Assembly: GCA_016287065.1 (NCBI GenBank)
Contig: JAEEVB010000178.1
Coordinates: 1-5,156 of the forward strand
Length of the DNA stretch: 5,156 nt
Reading direction: 5' to 3'
From: Muribaculaceae bacterium
GTDB lineage: Bacteria > Bacteroidota > Bacteroidia > Bacteroidales > Muribaculaceae
Shown one piece after another: positions 1-5,156 of this stretch; position 1 is the first letter of the stretch, and the number at the start of each line of letters is the position of its first letter. The position numbers and the translations under genes are program-made. Under the pieces are notes generated by a model, which had not been told where the DNA came from, did not search any database, and worked only from the letters and a program-made list of their open reading frames with translations.

Positions 1-184
1 ATCGGTTTGCAAGGTTGACACAGAACCCGAAGTTGAAGAAAGTGTAGCTCAGACCGAAGTAGTGTTAGAACCTATAGAAGAAGATGTTGACAATAACAAC
101 GAAACTGTAGAAAACGAAGAAAACAACGATAACAATACCGAAGAAACAAAAGGCGCACAAGGCACCTTGAATTTCGAAGACTAA
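1..184 (+). CDS. gyrA: DNA gyrase subunit A, C-terminal tail (partial, 5' end outside window)
   Basis: Only the last 60 codons are present, read in the frame starting at base 2 and ending in TAA at 182-184. They encode a short segment reading SVCKVD, then a very acidic tail rich in Glu, Asp, Asn and Thr, ending in GTLNFED. No catalytic part is in view, so the identification is indirect. GyrA proteins of Bacteroidales, as I recall them, end their beta-pinwheel domain with a similar short stretch and then run into a variable acidic tail. In Bacteroides, gyrA is typically followed by an exported TPR protein, as here. GyrA would be the DNA-cleaving and strand-wrapping subunit of the cytoplasmic A2B2 gyrase that introduces negative supercoils. 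In other bacteria such tails tune DNA wrapping. The 40-base gap to the next gene holds no convincing terminator, so cotranscription with it is likely. The main alternative is some other protein with an acidic low-complexity tail. Confidence 0.7.
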   Translation, partial: SVCKVDTEPEVEESVAQTEVVLEPIEEDVDNNNETVENEENNDNNTEETKGAQGTLNFED

Positions 185-224
185 ATATTAAATTGATTAT
201 TAACTTTTTTAAACTGATAAAAAA

Positions 225-1241
225 ATGAAAAAAATTGCTTTTACCCTGGTTTGTGGAATGCTTCTCGCATCTACTGCCATCGCTCAAGACTCTAAGTCAA
301 TCTATGGCGAGGCTCAAAAGGCCTATAATGGTTACTTCCTGAAAGCTCAGAGCGGCAGCCTCGACGATGATGCCGTTGCAAGTCTTCAGAACAGCTATGA
401 CCTTTACACTCAGGCTTTGGCTTGTGACACCATCTTTGAGACCAACAAGGATGGCAGCCCCAAACTCGACAAGAAGACAGGCATGCCTAAGTTCAAGACC
501 AAAGTGTCGGAAGATGTGATCAAGGCCTTCAAAACCATGATTGATCAAAACGACTTCTTGATTGCTGGTGAGTACTTCCGTAGCAAGGAAGATTATCACA
601 ACGCTGCTATTGCTTATGGCCGCAACGCTGCCTTGCTCCAGTCGAAGTATGCCGTTAACGTGCCCGACTCTGTGCTCTCTGAATCACTCTTCCTGCAAGG
701 CTTTGCCAACTATTTTGACAAAGACTACAAGAACTGCTTCATCAATATGGTTAAGGCAAAAGAACTCGGTTACACTGCTAATGGTATTGACCAGTTCATT
801 GACGATGCTCCCAACCAGATTATTCAAAAGTACGTGAACGAGAGTGACTATGCAGGTGCCAATGAAGCACTTGACCACATGCTTGCCGAGGTACCTAGCA
901 ATGCTAACCTCTATACACTCAAGGCTCGTGTACAGGAGTTTGAGAAAGGCTTCGAGGCTGCCATTCCTTCTTATGAATCGGCTCTGCAGCGTGATCCCAA
1001 CAATGCATTTGCTTACTATTGCATGGGTGTGGGCTACACCGACATCGTCAACAATGCAGTGATGAACTCCAAAGCTATCACCGACGCTGCTCTGGCTAAG
1101 GAAGTGGCTCATCTGCTCGACAAACCTATTGAGTATCTTACTAAGGCAGTGAGTCTGAACAACAACATTTCTCCTGAAATGCTCGACGATGCCCAGAAGA
1201 AACTCGAAATTCTTAACAAGTTCAAAGAACTTGCCAAATAA
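225..1241 (+). CDS. Exported tetratricopeptide-repeat protein (338 aa)
   Basis: This protein of unknown exact function probably works outside the cytoplasm as a helical-repeat scaffold. Residues 1-20 form a signal peptide: Lys2-Lys3, a hydrophobic core, then AIA before Gln21, which suits signal peptidase I cleavage. The mature part is helical. Clear TPR-like units lie at about 154-183, 205-223 and 227-260 (ending ALQRDPNN), with another at about 262-311. Residues 68-102 form a polar loop with the pattern E-x-N-x-D-G-x-P-K-x-D-x-K-T-G that recurs in the next gene. The ATG at 225 is fixed by an in-frame TAA at 210-212. The leader just before it is A-rich (GATAAAAAA) with no Shine-Dalgarno, as is usual in Bacteroidetes. 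The gene follows the probable gyrA by 40 bases and is closed by a strong hairpin terminator, so it is probably the last gene of that transcript. The position next to gyrA does not by itself imply a role in DNA topology. Confidence 0.88.
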   Translation: MKKIAFTLVCGMLLASTAIAQDSKSIYGEAQKAYNGYFLKAQSGSLDDDAVASLQNSYDLYTQALACDTIFETNKDGSPKLDKKTGMPKFKTKVSEDVIKAFKTMIDQNDFLIAGEYFRSKEDYHNAAIAYGRNAALLQSKYAVNVPDSVLSESLFLQGFANYFDKDYKNCFINMVKAKELGYTANGIDQFIDDAPNQIIQKYVNESDYAGANEALDHMLAEVPSNANLYTLKARVQEFEKGFEAAIPSYESALQRDPNNAFAYYCMGVGYTDIVNNAVMNSKAITDAALAKEVAHLLDKPIEYLTKAVSLNNNISPEMLDDAQKKLEILNKFKELAK

Positions 1242-1263
1242 GAAATTGCATTCATGTTATCAT

Positions 1264-1307
1264 TCAACAAAGCGCTGTGCTTCTAATCATGCACAGCGTT
1301 TTGTTGA
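1264..1307 (+). terminator. Intrinsic terminator after the first TPR gene
   Basis: A near-perfect inverted repeat begins 22 bases after the stop codon. The arms are 1264-1280 and 1291-1307, with a 10-base loop (TTCTAATCAT). The 17 pairs include one G-T wobble. The GC-rich core is CGCTGTGC / GCACAGCG, followed at once by TTTTGTTG as the U-rich tract and preceded by an A-rich left arm. The A-rich/T-rich symmetry could let it also act on the opposite strand, but no gene ends there from that side. It should separate the gyrA-TPR transcript from the second TPR gene. Confidence 0.85.
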
Positions 1308-1332
1308 TAAATTTAACCCAATCATAAATCTG
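1304..1332 (+). promoter_or_regulatory. Possible Bacteroidetes-type promoter for the second TPR gene
   Basis: Because a terminator precedes the 414-aa TPR gene, a promoter is expected between about 1300 and 1388. The best match I see to the Bacteroides consensus (TTG near -33, TAnnTTTG near -7) is TTG at 1304-1306 and TAAATCTG at 1325-1332, with one mismatch in the -7 box and an 18-base spacer. It overlaps the right arm of the terminator. Weaker alternatives lie nearer the gene, such as TTTTG at 1340-1344 with AT-rich boxes around 1363-1375. This is a pattern match in AT-rich DNA only. Confidence 0.22.
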
Positions 1333-1387
1333 GTTTGGGTTTTGCTGTTTTTTAGAATCAGATATCATAATTGTTATATAATGGCTT

Positions 1388-2632
1388 ATGCGTAACAGAC
1401 TTTTTCACTTAATCCTTTTATCACTTTTCGCTCTATCTTCATTAGCACAACAGCAAGTTGTTGATGGTGTGAAACGCAGTATCAGCGACCTCTCGGCTTC
1501 GGCCAATACCTATAAGGCTGCTCTCTCTCGTCTGAAACCCGCATTGAGTCATGAATCCACAAAAGACAAGGCCGAGACATGGTGGCTGGCAGGGAAAATT
1601 GCATTTGATATCTACGATAAGATGCAACATACCAAGGCTGTTGGAAATAAGGTTGACGAAAAGGAGATGGCCACCTATCTCACACAAGGCTATAACTACT
1701 GCAAGAGTGCGTTGCGGCTAGACTCTGTGCCTGAATTTAATCATGATGGTACTCCTAAAATTGATCGCAAAACGGGCAGGCGTGTTGTCAAAACCAAGTA
1801 TTCATCGGACATCGCTGCCAAACTGCTAGAGAATCTGCAGCATTTTGCTTCGGCCGGAGGTGACCTTTATAACAGCGGCAATTGGCCTGAAGCATGGAAC
1901 GCATGGGAAGCTTATCATGATATTGCCCTTTCGGCTTATGCACGCGAGAAAAAGAAAGTGCCTGCCGACACGCTTATCGGCAAGATGCGGTTTTATCAAG
2001 GCTTGGCTTCGTTCCAGACGAGTGATTTCCTGCATGCCCATCAGTGTTTCTCTGATGCCCGCATCTATGGTTATAAGCAAAAGGCCGTATTTGACAACGA
2101 CCTCAATGTGCTGGTGAGAATGGGAGATACTACCGAGGTGGTGAATGTGGCCCGCGAGGCCTATCAGGTGCATGGCGCCGCCGACATCCAGTACCTTCGC
2201 ATTCTTATCAATGACCACCTCAACAAGTTGCAATATAAAGAGGCGACCAGCCTGCTTGATCAAGCTATCAAGAAAGACCCCAACAATGCTGAATACTATA
2301 ATTTGAAAGGCGTTATCATCGAACAGGAAAAGGACTATGAAGCAGCTCTGCCCATCTATCTCAAGGCCATCGAGGCCGATCCGTATTATCCCGTGGGCCA
2401 GTATGACGTGGGCCGATGCTATTATCTCAGGGCTTTGGAACTTATCAAGAAGAATCCCAACCTCAGCCGTAGTGCACTGAACGATAAGGTAAATCCCGTC
2501 TTTCAGCAGGCTCTTTTCTACCTTGAAAATGCCTATGAACTCAATACCGCTGACCCTGATGTGATTAAAATACTCAAAGACATATACTACCGCCTGGGCA
2601 TGGGAGAGCAACTCCAAGAACTGGAACGCTGA
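1388..2632 (+). CDS. Exported tetratricopeptide-repeat protein (414 aa), paralog of the upstream gene
   Basis: This is a second exported helical-repeat protein of unknown function. Residues 1-20 are a signal peptide (Arg-rich start, Leu/Phe core, SLA before Gln21). An N-terminal helical part at about 60-80 contains TWWLAGKIAFDIYD, a pattern I associate with the TPR protein found next to gyrA in Bacteroides. Residues 112-146 carry the same polar loop as the upstream protein (16 of 35 positions identical by eye). TPR units are clearest at about 199-228, 266-298 (ending AIKKDPNN), 302-332 (ending AIEADPYY) and 336-388, and the end reads YYRLGMGEQLQELER. It is 76 residues longer than its neighbour, partly because of an extra N-terminal segment. 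The ATG at 1388 is fixed by an in-frame TAA at 1379-1381. Likely duplication of one ancestral gene followed by divergence. A scaffold for envelope complexes is plausible but not shown. Confidence 0.88.
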   Translation: MRNRLFHLILLSLFALSSLAQQQVVDGVKRSISDLSASANTYKAALSRLKPALSHESTKDKAETWWLAGKIAFDIYDKMQHTKAVGNKVDEKEMATYLTQGYNYCKSALRLDSVPEFNHDGTPKIDRKTGRRVVKTKYSSDIAAKLLENLQHFASAGGDLYNSGNWPEAWNAWEAYHDIALSAYAREKKKVPADTLIGKMRFYQGLASFQTSDFLHAHQCFSDARIYGYKQKAVFDNDLNVLVRMGDTTEVVNVAREAYQVHGAADIQYLRILINDHLNKLQYKEATSLLDQAIKKDPNNAEYYNLKGVIIEQEKDYEAALPIYLKAIEADPYYPVGQYDVGRCYYLRALELIKKNPNLSRSALNDKVNPVFQQALFYLENAYELNTADPDVIKILKDIYYRLGMGEQLQELER

Positions 2633-2676
2633 GAAATCATTTCTGATGGCTGTGTACATAATAAATATGAATTGCC

Positions 2677-3681
2677 ATGAAACAAAAGTTGCAATCAAAG
2701 TGCCAAGGCCTATGGGCTCGATTCAAGACTTGGCAAAGAAGTGCATTTGACTATAGTTTTGACTCGAATAAAGAGCACACGTGTGAGAATTGTGAAAACA
2801 CATTTGTAGGCAACTATTGTCCTCATTGCTCTCAAAAGGCTGGCGTAGGGAAAATCTCGTGGCACACCGTACGTTTAGGTGTAATGGAGGTGTGGGGCAT
2901 GCATTCGCGTTCCATGCCTTATTCTCTGTGGCAACTGATGTTTAGGCCTGGTTATATGATCAGTGAATACATTAATGGCAAACGCCAGGTATCATTCCCT
3001 CCTGTGAAGATGCTTGTGATTTTGGGCATTATCAGTGTGCTCGTTGACTCGTTGTTTGTTGTAGACAAGCGTATCATTCAATTTGCCCCTTCAAATGATG
3101 ACGAATTCAAGTTCATCGTAAACTTTTTAACTTGGCTCTCGGCCCACCCTGGATGGGGATGGCTATTCATCACTTGCTTTATGATTATACCCACCTGGGC
3201 CATATTCCGCTACTCTCCACGAAATGCCAAGCATTCGTTTCCTCAAGGGTTCTTCATTCAGGTGTTTATGAGCGTTCAGGTGCTTCTGGTCGATGACCTT
3301 GCAGATATTATCTCAGATGTGTTTTACGTTATGATTCCATTATGCTACATGTATACCAACAGACAGCTGTTTGGACATAATGTGTGGGGAACAATTTGGC
3401 GCACGTTATTAGTGCTGGTAAGTGGTGTGATTATTGCCTTTATGGCAATATATCTATATGATGTGCTTACACCTGCCGAGGGTGAAGATGTTTTTTTCAA
3501 TCTGATGGGTGTCATCATTCTGTTTGTTATAAGTCTGGCCCTGATATTTGCCGGTGTTGTATTCAGTAAGATTAGTTGGAATCGAAGAGAGAAAAGAAAT
3601 GCCGAGCAAACAGATGCCGAACAAGATAAAGTGGCCGTTCAGGACGAACAGCCACAGTTGATTTCTTCAGAAAAAGAGTAG
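2677..3681 (+). CDS. DUF3667-like zinc-ribbon integral membrane protein (334 aa)
   Basis: The protein has a cytoplasmic-looking N-terminus and a membrane-embedded body. Residues 36-51 form a compact zinc ribbon with Cys36, Cys39, Cys48 and Cys51 (CENC, then GNYCPHC). A conserved-looking block at 89-109 (FRPGYMISEYINGKR, then FPP) precedes the first hydrophobic segment. Hydrophobic segments lie at about 110-129, 160-177, 191-205, 211-226, 240-261 and 272-296. The last 35 or so residues are a charged, Gln/Glu-rich tail. The CxxC ribbon, the RPG...YxxGKR block and the helices match my memory of DUF3667, a Bacteroidetes family of unknown function. There is no signal peptide. The start at ATG 2677 is secure because an in-frame TGA sits at 2668-2670. 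The gene begins 44 bases after the TPR gene with no hairpin terminator between, so it may be cotranscribed with it. It ends 9 bases from the lpxA stop on the other strand. No enzymatic motif is visible. Confidence 0.82.
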   Translation: MKQKLQSKCQGLWARFKTWQRSAFDYSFDSNKEHTCENCENTFVGNYCPHCSQKAGVGKISWHTVRLGVMEVWGMHSRSMPYSLWQLMFRPGYMISEYINGKRQVSFPPVKMLVILGIISVLVDSLFVVDKRIIQFAPSNDDEFKFIVNFLTWLSAHPGWGWLFITCFMIIPTWAIFRYSPRNAKHSFPQGFFIQVFMSVQVLLVDDLADIISDVFYVMIPLCYMYTNRQLFGHNVWGTIWRTLLVLVSGVIIAFMAIYLYDVLTPAEGEDVFFNLMGVIILFVISLALIFAGVVFSKISWNRREKRNAEQTDAEQDKVAVQDEQPQLISSEKE

Positions 3682-3690
3682 GGGAGTGCT

Positions 3691-4470
3691 TTAGATGCTT
3701 AGGCGGATGATGCCGCGAGATGAAGCATTCACAAAGTTCACAATCTCATCGCGCTCAGGGCTCTCAGGCACATCTTCGATAATCTTGGCAATAGCATCTT
3801 TGCGGCTCAGTTGTGACAGATAAAGAATGCGATAGACGCTCTGGATGCGGTTGATTTGTTCTTCAGAGAAACCACGACGATGCAATCCTATTGAATTCAC
3901 TCCTTCATAGGAAATGGGGTAGCGACCAGCCATCACATAGGGTGGGATGTCTTTATTTACTAATGAACCACCTTGAAGCATCACATGGCAGCCGATGTGG
4001 GTGAACTGATGCACAAGCGCACCGCCACCGAGCACAGCATAATCGCCAACTTCAACCTCACCTGCAAGTTGAACGGTGTTAGACATAATCACGTGGTTGC
4101 CAAGCACACAGTCGTGAGCTACATGGCAATAAGCCATAATCAGGCAGTTATTGCCAATCACCGTCTTGCCTTTAGAAGCAGTGCCGCGGTGAATGGTCAC
4201 AAACTCACGGATGATGGTGCCGTCGCCAATGATTGCAAGACTGTCTTCACCTTGGAACTTCAGGTCTTGCGGAATGTCGCTCACCACTGCTCCTGAGTGA
4301 ATGTGGCAGTTTTTGCCAATGCGGGCACCCGAGCGGATGGACGCATTACTGTCAATGATGGTGCCGTCACCAATCTCTACATTAGCGTCTATTGTTACAA
4401 ATGGACCAATTTTCACATTCTCACCAATCTTTGCGGTGGGGTCAATCACGGCATAAGGGTATTTCTCCAT
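3691..4470 (-). CDS. lpxA: Acyl-ACP--UDP-N-acetylglucosamine O-acyltransferase (LpxA)
   Basis: LpxA transfers a 3-hydroxyacyl chain from acyl carrier protein to the 3-OH of UDP-GlcNAc, the first step of lipid A synthesis, as a cytoplasmic trimer. At 259 aa it is full length (E. coli has 262). The N-terminal two thirds are left-handed beta-helix hexapeptide repeats (AKIGENVKIGPFV and many similar), followed by a helical C-terminus from about residue 190 (HRRGFSEEQI). Aligned by eye to E. coli, catalytic His125 is His119 in CHVAHDC, His99 is His94 in TIHRG, His122 is His116 and His160 is His154 in VHQF. E. coli His144 is replaced by Glu138. The acyl-length position Gly173 is Gly167, which leaves room for long chains. 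The ATG is fixed by the in-frame TAA of the upstream gene four codons before it. The 12-base gap implies one operon with lpxC-fabZ and probably coupled translation. There is no room for a separate 3' UTR before the opposing gene. Confidence 0.97.
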   Translation of the reverse strand: MEKYPYAVIDPTAKIGENVKIGPFVTIDANVEIGDGTIIDSNASIRSGARIGKNCHIHSGAVVSDIPQDLKFQGEDSLAIIGDGTIIREFVTIHRGTASKGKTVIGNNCLIMAYCHVAHDCVLGNHVIMSNTVQLAGEVEVGDYAVLGGGALVHQFTHIGCHVMLQGGSLVNKDIPPYVMAGRYPISYEGVNSIGLHRRGFSEEQINRIQSVYRILYLSQLSRKDAIAKIIEDVPESPERDEIVNFVNASSRGIIRLSI

Positions 4471-4482
4471 ATCTTTAATGTC

Positions 4483-5156
4483 TTATTTGTTCTTAATGAT
4501 TTGAGCCATAAACTCAGCCTCCGATACAATCTTCTCGCCCACGAAAGCATACCCCTTCATCACGGCACAACCGCGGCGCACGGGAGTCATAAATGACAGG
4601 TGGAAGACAAGTGTGTCGCCTGGAACCACTTTTTGACGGAATTTCACATTGTCGATCTTCATGAAGTAGGTAGAGTAGCGTTCGGGGTCTTCAACGCCGC
4701 TCAGTACCAGTATGCCTCCCACTTGAGCCATAGCCTCGACTTGAAGTACGCCAGGCATGACAGGTTCTTGAGGGAAATGGCCCTGGAAGAAAGGTTCGTT
4801 AGAAGTGACATTTTTCACGCCTACAATGTAGTTGTTGCCCATATCAATAATCTTGTCGACCAATTGCATGGGATAACGATGTGGCAAAATTTGGCGAATG
4901 CGGTTGATGTCCATAATAGGAGCCACATTGGGGTCATAAACAGGAGCCTGAATGTTCTGGTACTTTAGTTCCTGACGAATCTTCTTCGAAAGCTTCGTGT
5001 TAAGCGTGTGTCCGGGACGAGTTGCCACAATGCGGCCTTTCAACGGACGTCCAATGAGTGCCAGATCGCCCAGCACGTCGAGCAGTTTGTGGCGAGCAGG
5101 CTCGTTGTTGTAAACTAATGGCTTGTTGTTGATATAACCGAGTTCACTGGCCTGCT
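4483..5156 (-). CDS. lpxC-fabZ: Bifunctional LpxC deacetylase / FabZ dehydratase fusion (partial, N-terminus outside window)
   Basis: The last 223 residues are present; the reading frame is open to the window edge at 5156, so the GTG at 5074-5076 is internal. Residues 1 to about 53 are the end of LpxC, the zinc enzyme that deacetylates UDP-3-O-acyl-GlcNAc, the committed lipid A step. EPARHKLLDVLGDL holds the equivalents of E. coli zinc ligands His238 and Asp242 (His22, Asp26) and of Asp246 (Asp30). RPGH gives the equivalent of His265 (His49). A linker of some 25 residues follows. From about residue 80 to the end is FabZ, 3-hydroxyacyl-ACP dehydratase, with the hot-dog signature LPHRYP, GHFP (catalytic His126) and VMPGVLQVEAMAQ (catalytic Glu140). 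The fusion is a known Bacteroidetes arrangement. It joins two enzymes whose activities set the balance between lipid A and phospholipid. Both visible active-site sets look intact. lpxA follows after 12 bases. Confidence 0.96.
   Translation of the reverse strand, partial: QASELGYINNKPLVYNNEPARHKLLDVLGDLALIGRPLKGRIVATRPGHTLNTKLSKKIRQELKYQNIQAPVYDPNVAPIMDINRIRQILPHRYPMQLVDKIIDMGNNYIVGVKNVTSNEPFFQGHFPQEPVMPGVLQVEAMAQVGGILVLSGVEDPERYSTYFMKIDNVKFRQKVVPGDTLVFHLSFMTPVRRGCAVMKGYAFVGEKIVSEAEFMAQIIKNK

Noticed and set aside
225..290. Possible lipoprotein signal at Cys10 of the first TPR protein
   Set aside because: The Cys is preceded by TLV rather than a small residue at -1 and lies within the hydrophobic core. 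The AIA site at residue 20 fits signal peptidase I better.
426..530. EF-hand or dockerin-like calcium loop in the TPR proteins
   Set aside because: The E-x-N-x-D-G start resembles one, but position 8 is Pro and position 12 is Lys or Arg rather than Asp/Glu, so a canonical calcium loop does not fit.
684..1112. A 142-codon - strand frame opposite the first TPR gene
   Set aside because: It is a shadow of the TPR gene, with no motif and no plausible start context.
1189..1395. A 68-codon + strand frame bridging the two TPR genes
   Set aside because: It reads through the terminator hairpin, overlaps the end of one gene and the start of the next, and has no coding character.
2632..2644. Palindrome AGAAATCATTTCT right at the second TPR stop codon
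   Set aside because: The arms are only 6 bases with a one-base centre, too tight for an RNA hairpin and too short to claim as an operator.
1826..2698. A 290-codon open frame on the - strand opposite the second TPR gene
   Set aside because: It lies almost entirely antisense to a well-supported gene, reads as Ile/Val/His-rich sequence typical of antisense frames, and shows no recognisable domain.
3491..3497. Run of seven T in the DUF3667 gene as a phase-variation site
   Set aside because: Seven bases is short for slippage, the frame is intact, and it encodes ordinary membrane-helix residues.
3695..3728. Hairpin just past the DUF3667 stop as an intrinsic terminator
   Set aside because: The stem is split by a lopsided internal loop, there is no T-run after it, and it lies in conserved lpxA coding sequence.
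1..5156. Mobile element, CRISPR array, tRNA/rRNA, defence or biosynthetic novelty
   Set aside because: I read both strands for terminal repeats, spaced direct repeats, transposase or recombinase motifs and RNA gene landmarks, and found none. Gene content is typical core chromosome.

Overview
The window looks like ordinary chromosome from a Bacteroidales bacterium (Bacteroides / Prevotella / Muribaculaceae type). The evidence is an LpxC-FabZ fusion gene directly followed by lpxA, a DUF3667-type zinc-ribbon membrane protein, secreted TPR proteins directly behind what reads as the end of gyrA, and A-rich translation starts without Shine-Dalgarno motifs. I cannot fix the genus from sequence alone. 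The window is almost fully coding. No stretch over 300 bases lacks a gene, and the largest gap is 146 bases.

Left part, + strand (1-2632): the window opens inside the acidic, Asn/Glu-rich C-terminal tail of a protein that is most likely DNA gyrase subunit A. Forty bases later comes a 338-aa exported TPR protein. A strong hairpin terminator follows it. Then comes a second, longer exported TPR protein (414 aa) that is clearly a paralog of the first. Both have a signal peptide predicted to be cut after Ala20, and both carry the same unusual polar loop rich in Asp, Gly, Pro and Lys.

Middle (2677-3681, + strand): a membrane protein with an N-terminal four-cysteine zinc ribbon and about five or six hydrophobic segments. 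It matches the DUF3667 family, whose function is unknown.

Right part, - strand (3691-5156): the lipid A genes. An LpxC-FabZ fusion, with its 5' part outside the window, reads leftward into lpxA. Only four codons separate the two genes, and they share a reading frame. Together they cover the committed deacetylation step of lipid A synthesis, the dehydration step of fatty acid elongation that competes for the same 3-hydroxyacyl-ACP pool, and the first acylation of UDP-GlcNAc. The lipid A block meets the DUF3667 gene tail to tail, with 9 bases between the stop codons.

I found no mobile element, CRISPR array, RNA gene, defence module or other clear sign of a new system. The least understood parts are the tandem TPR pair and the DUF3667 protein.
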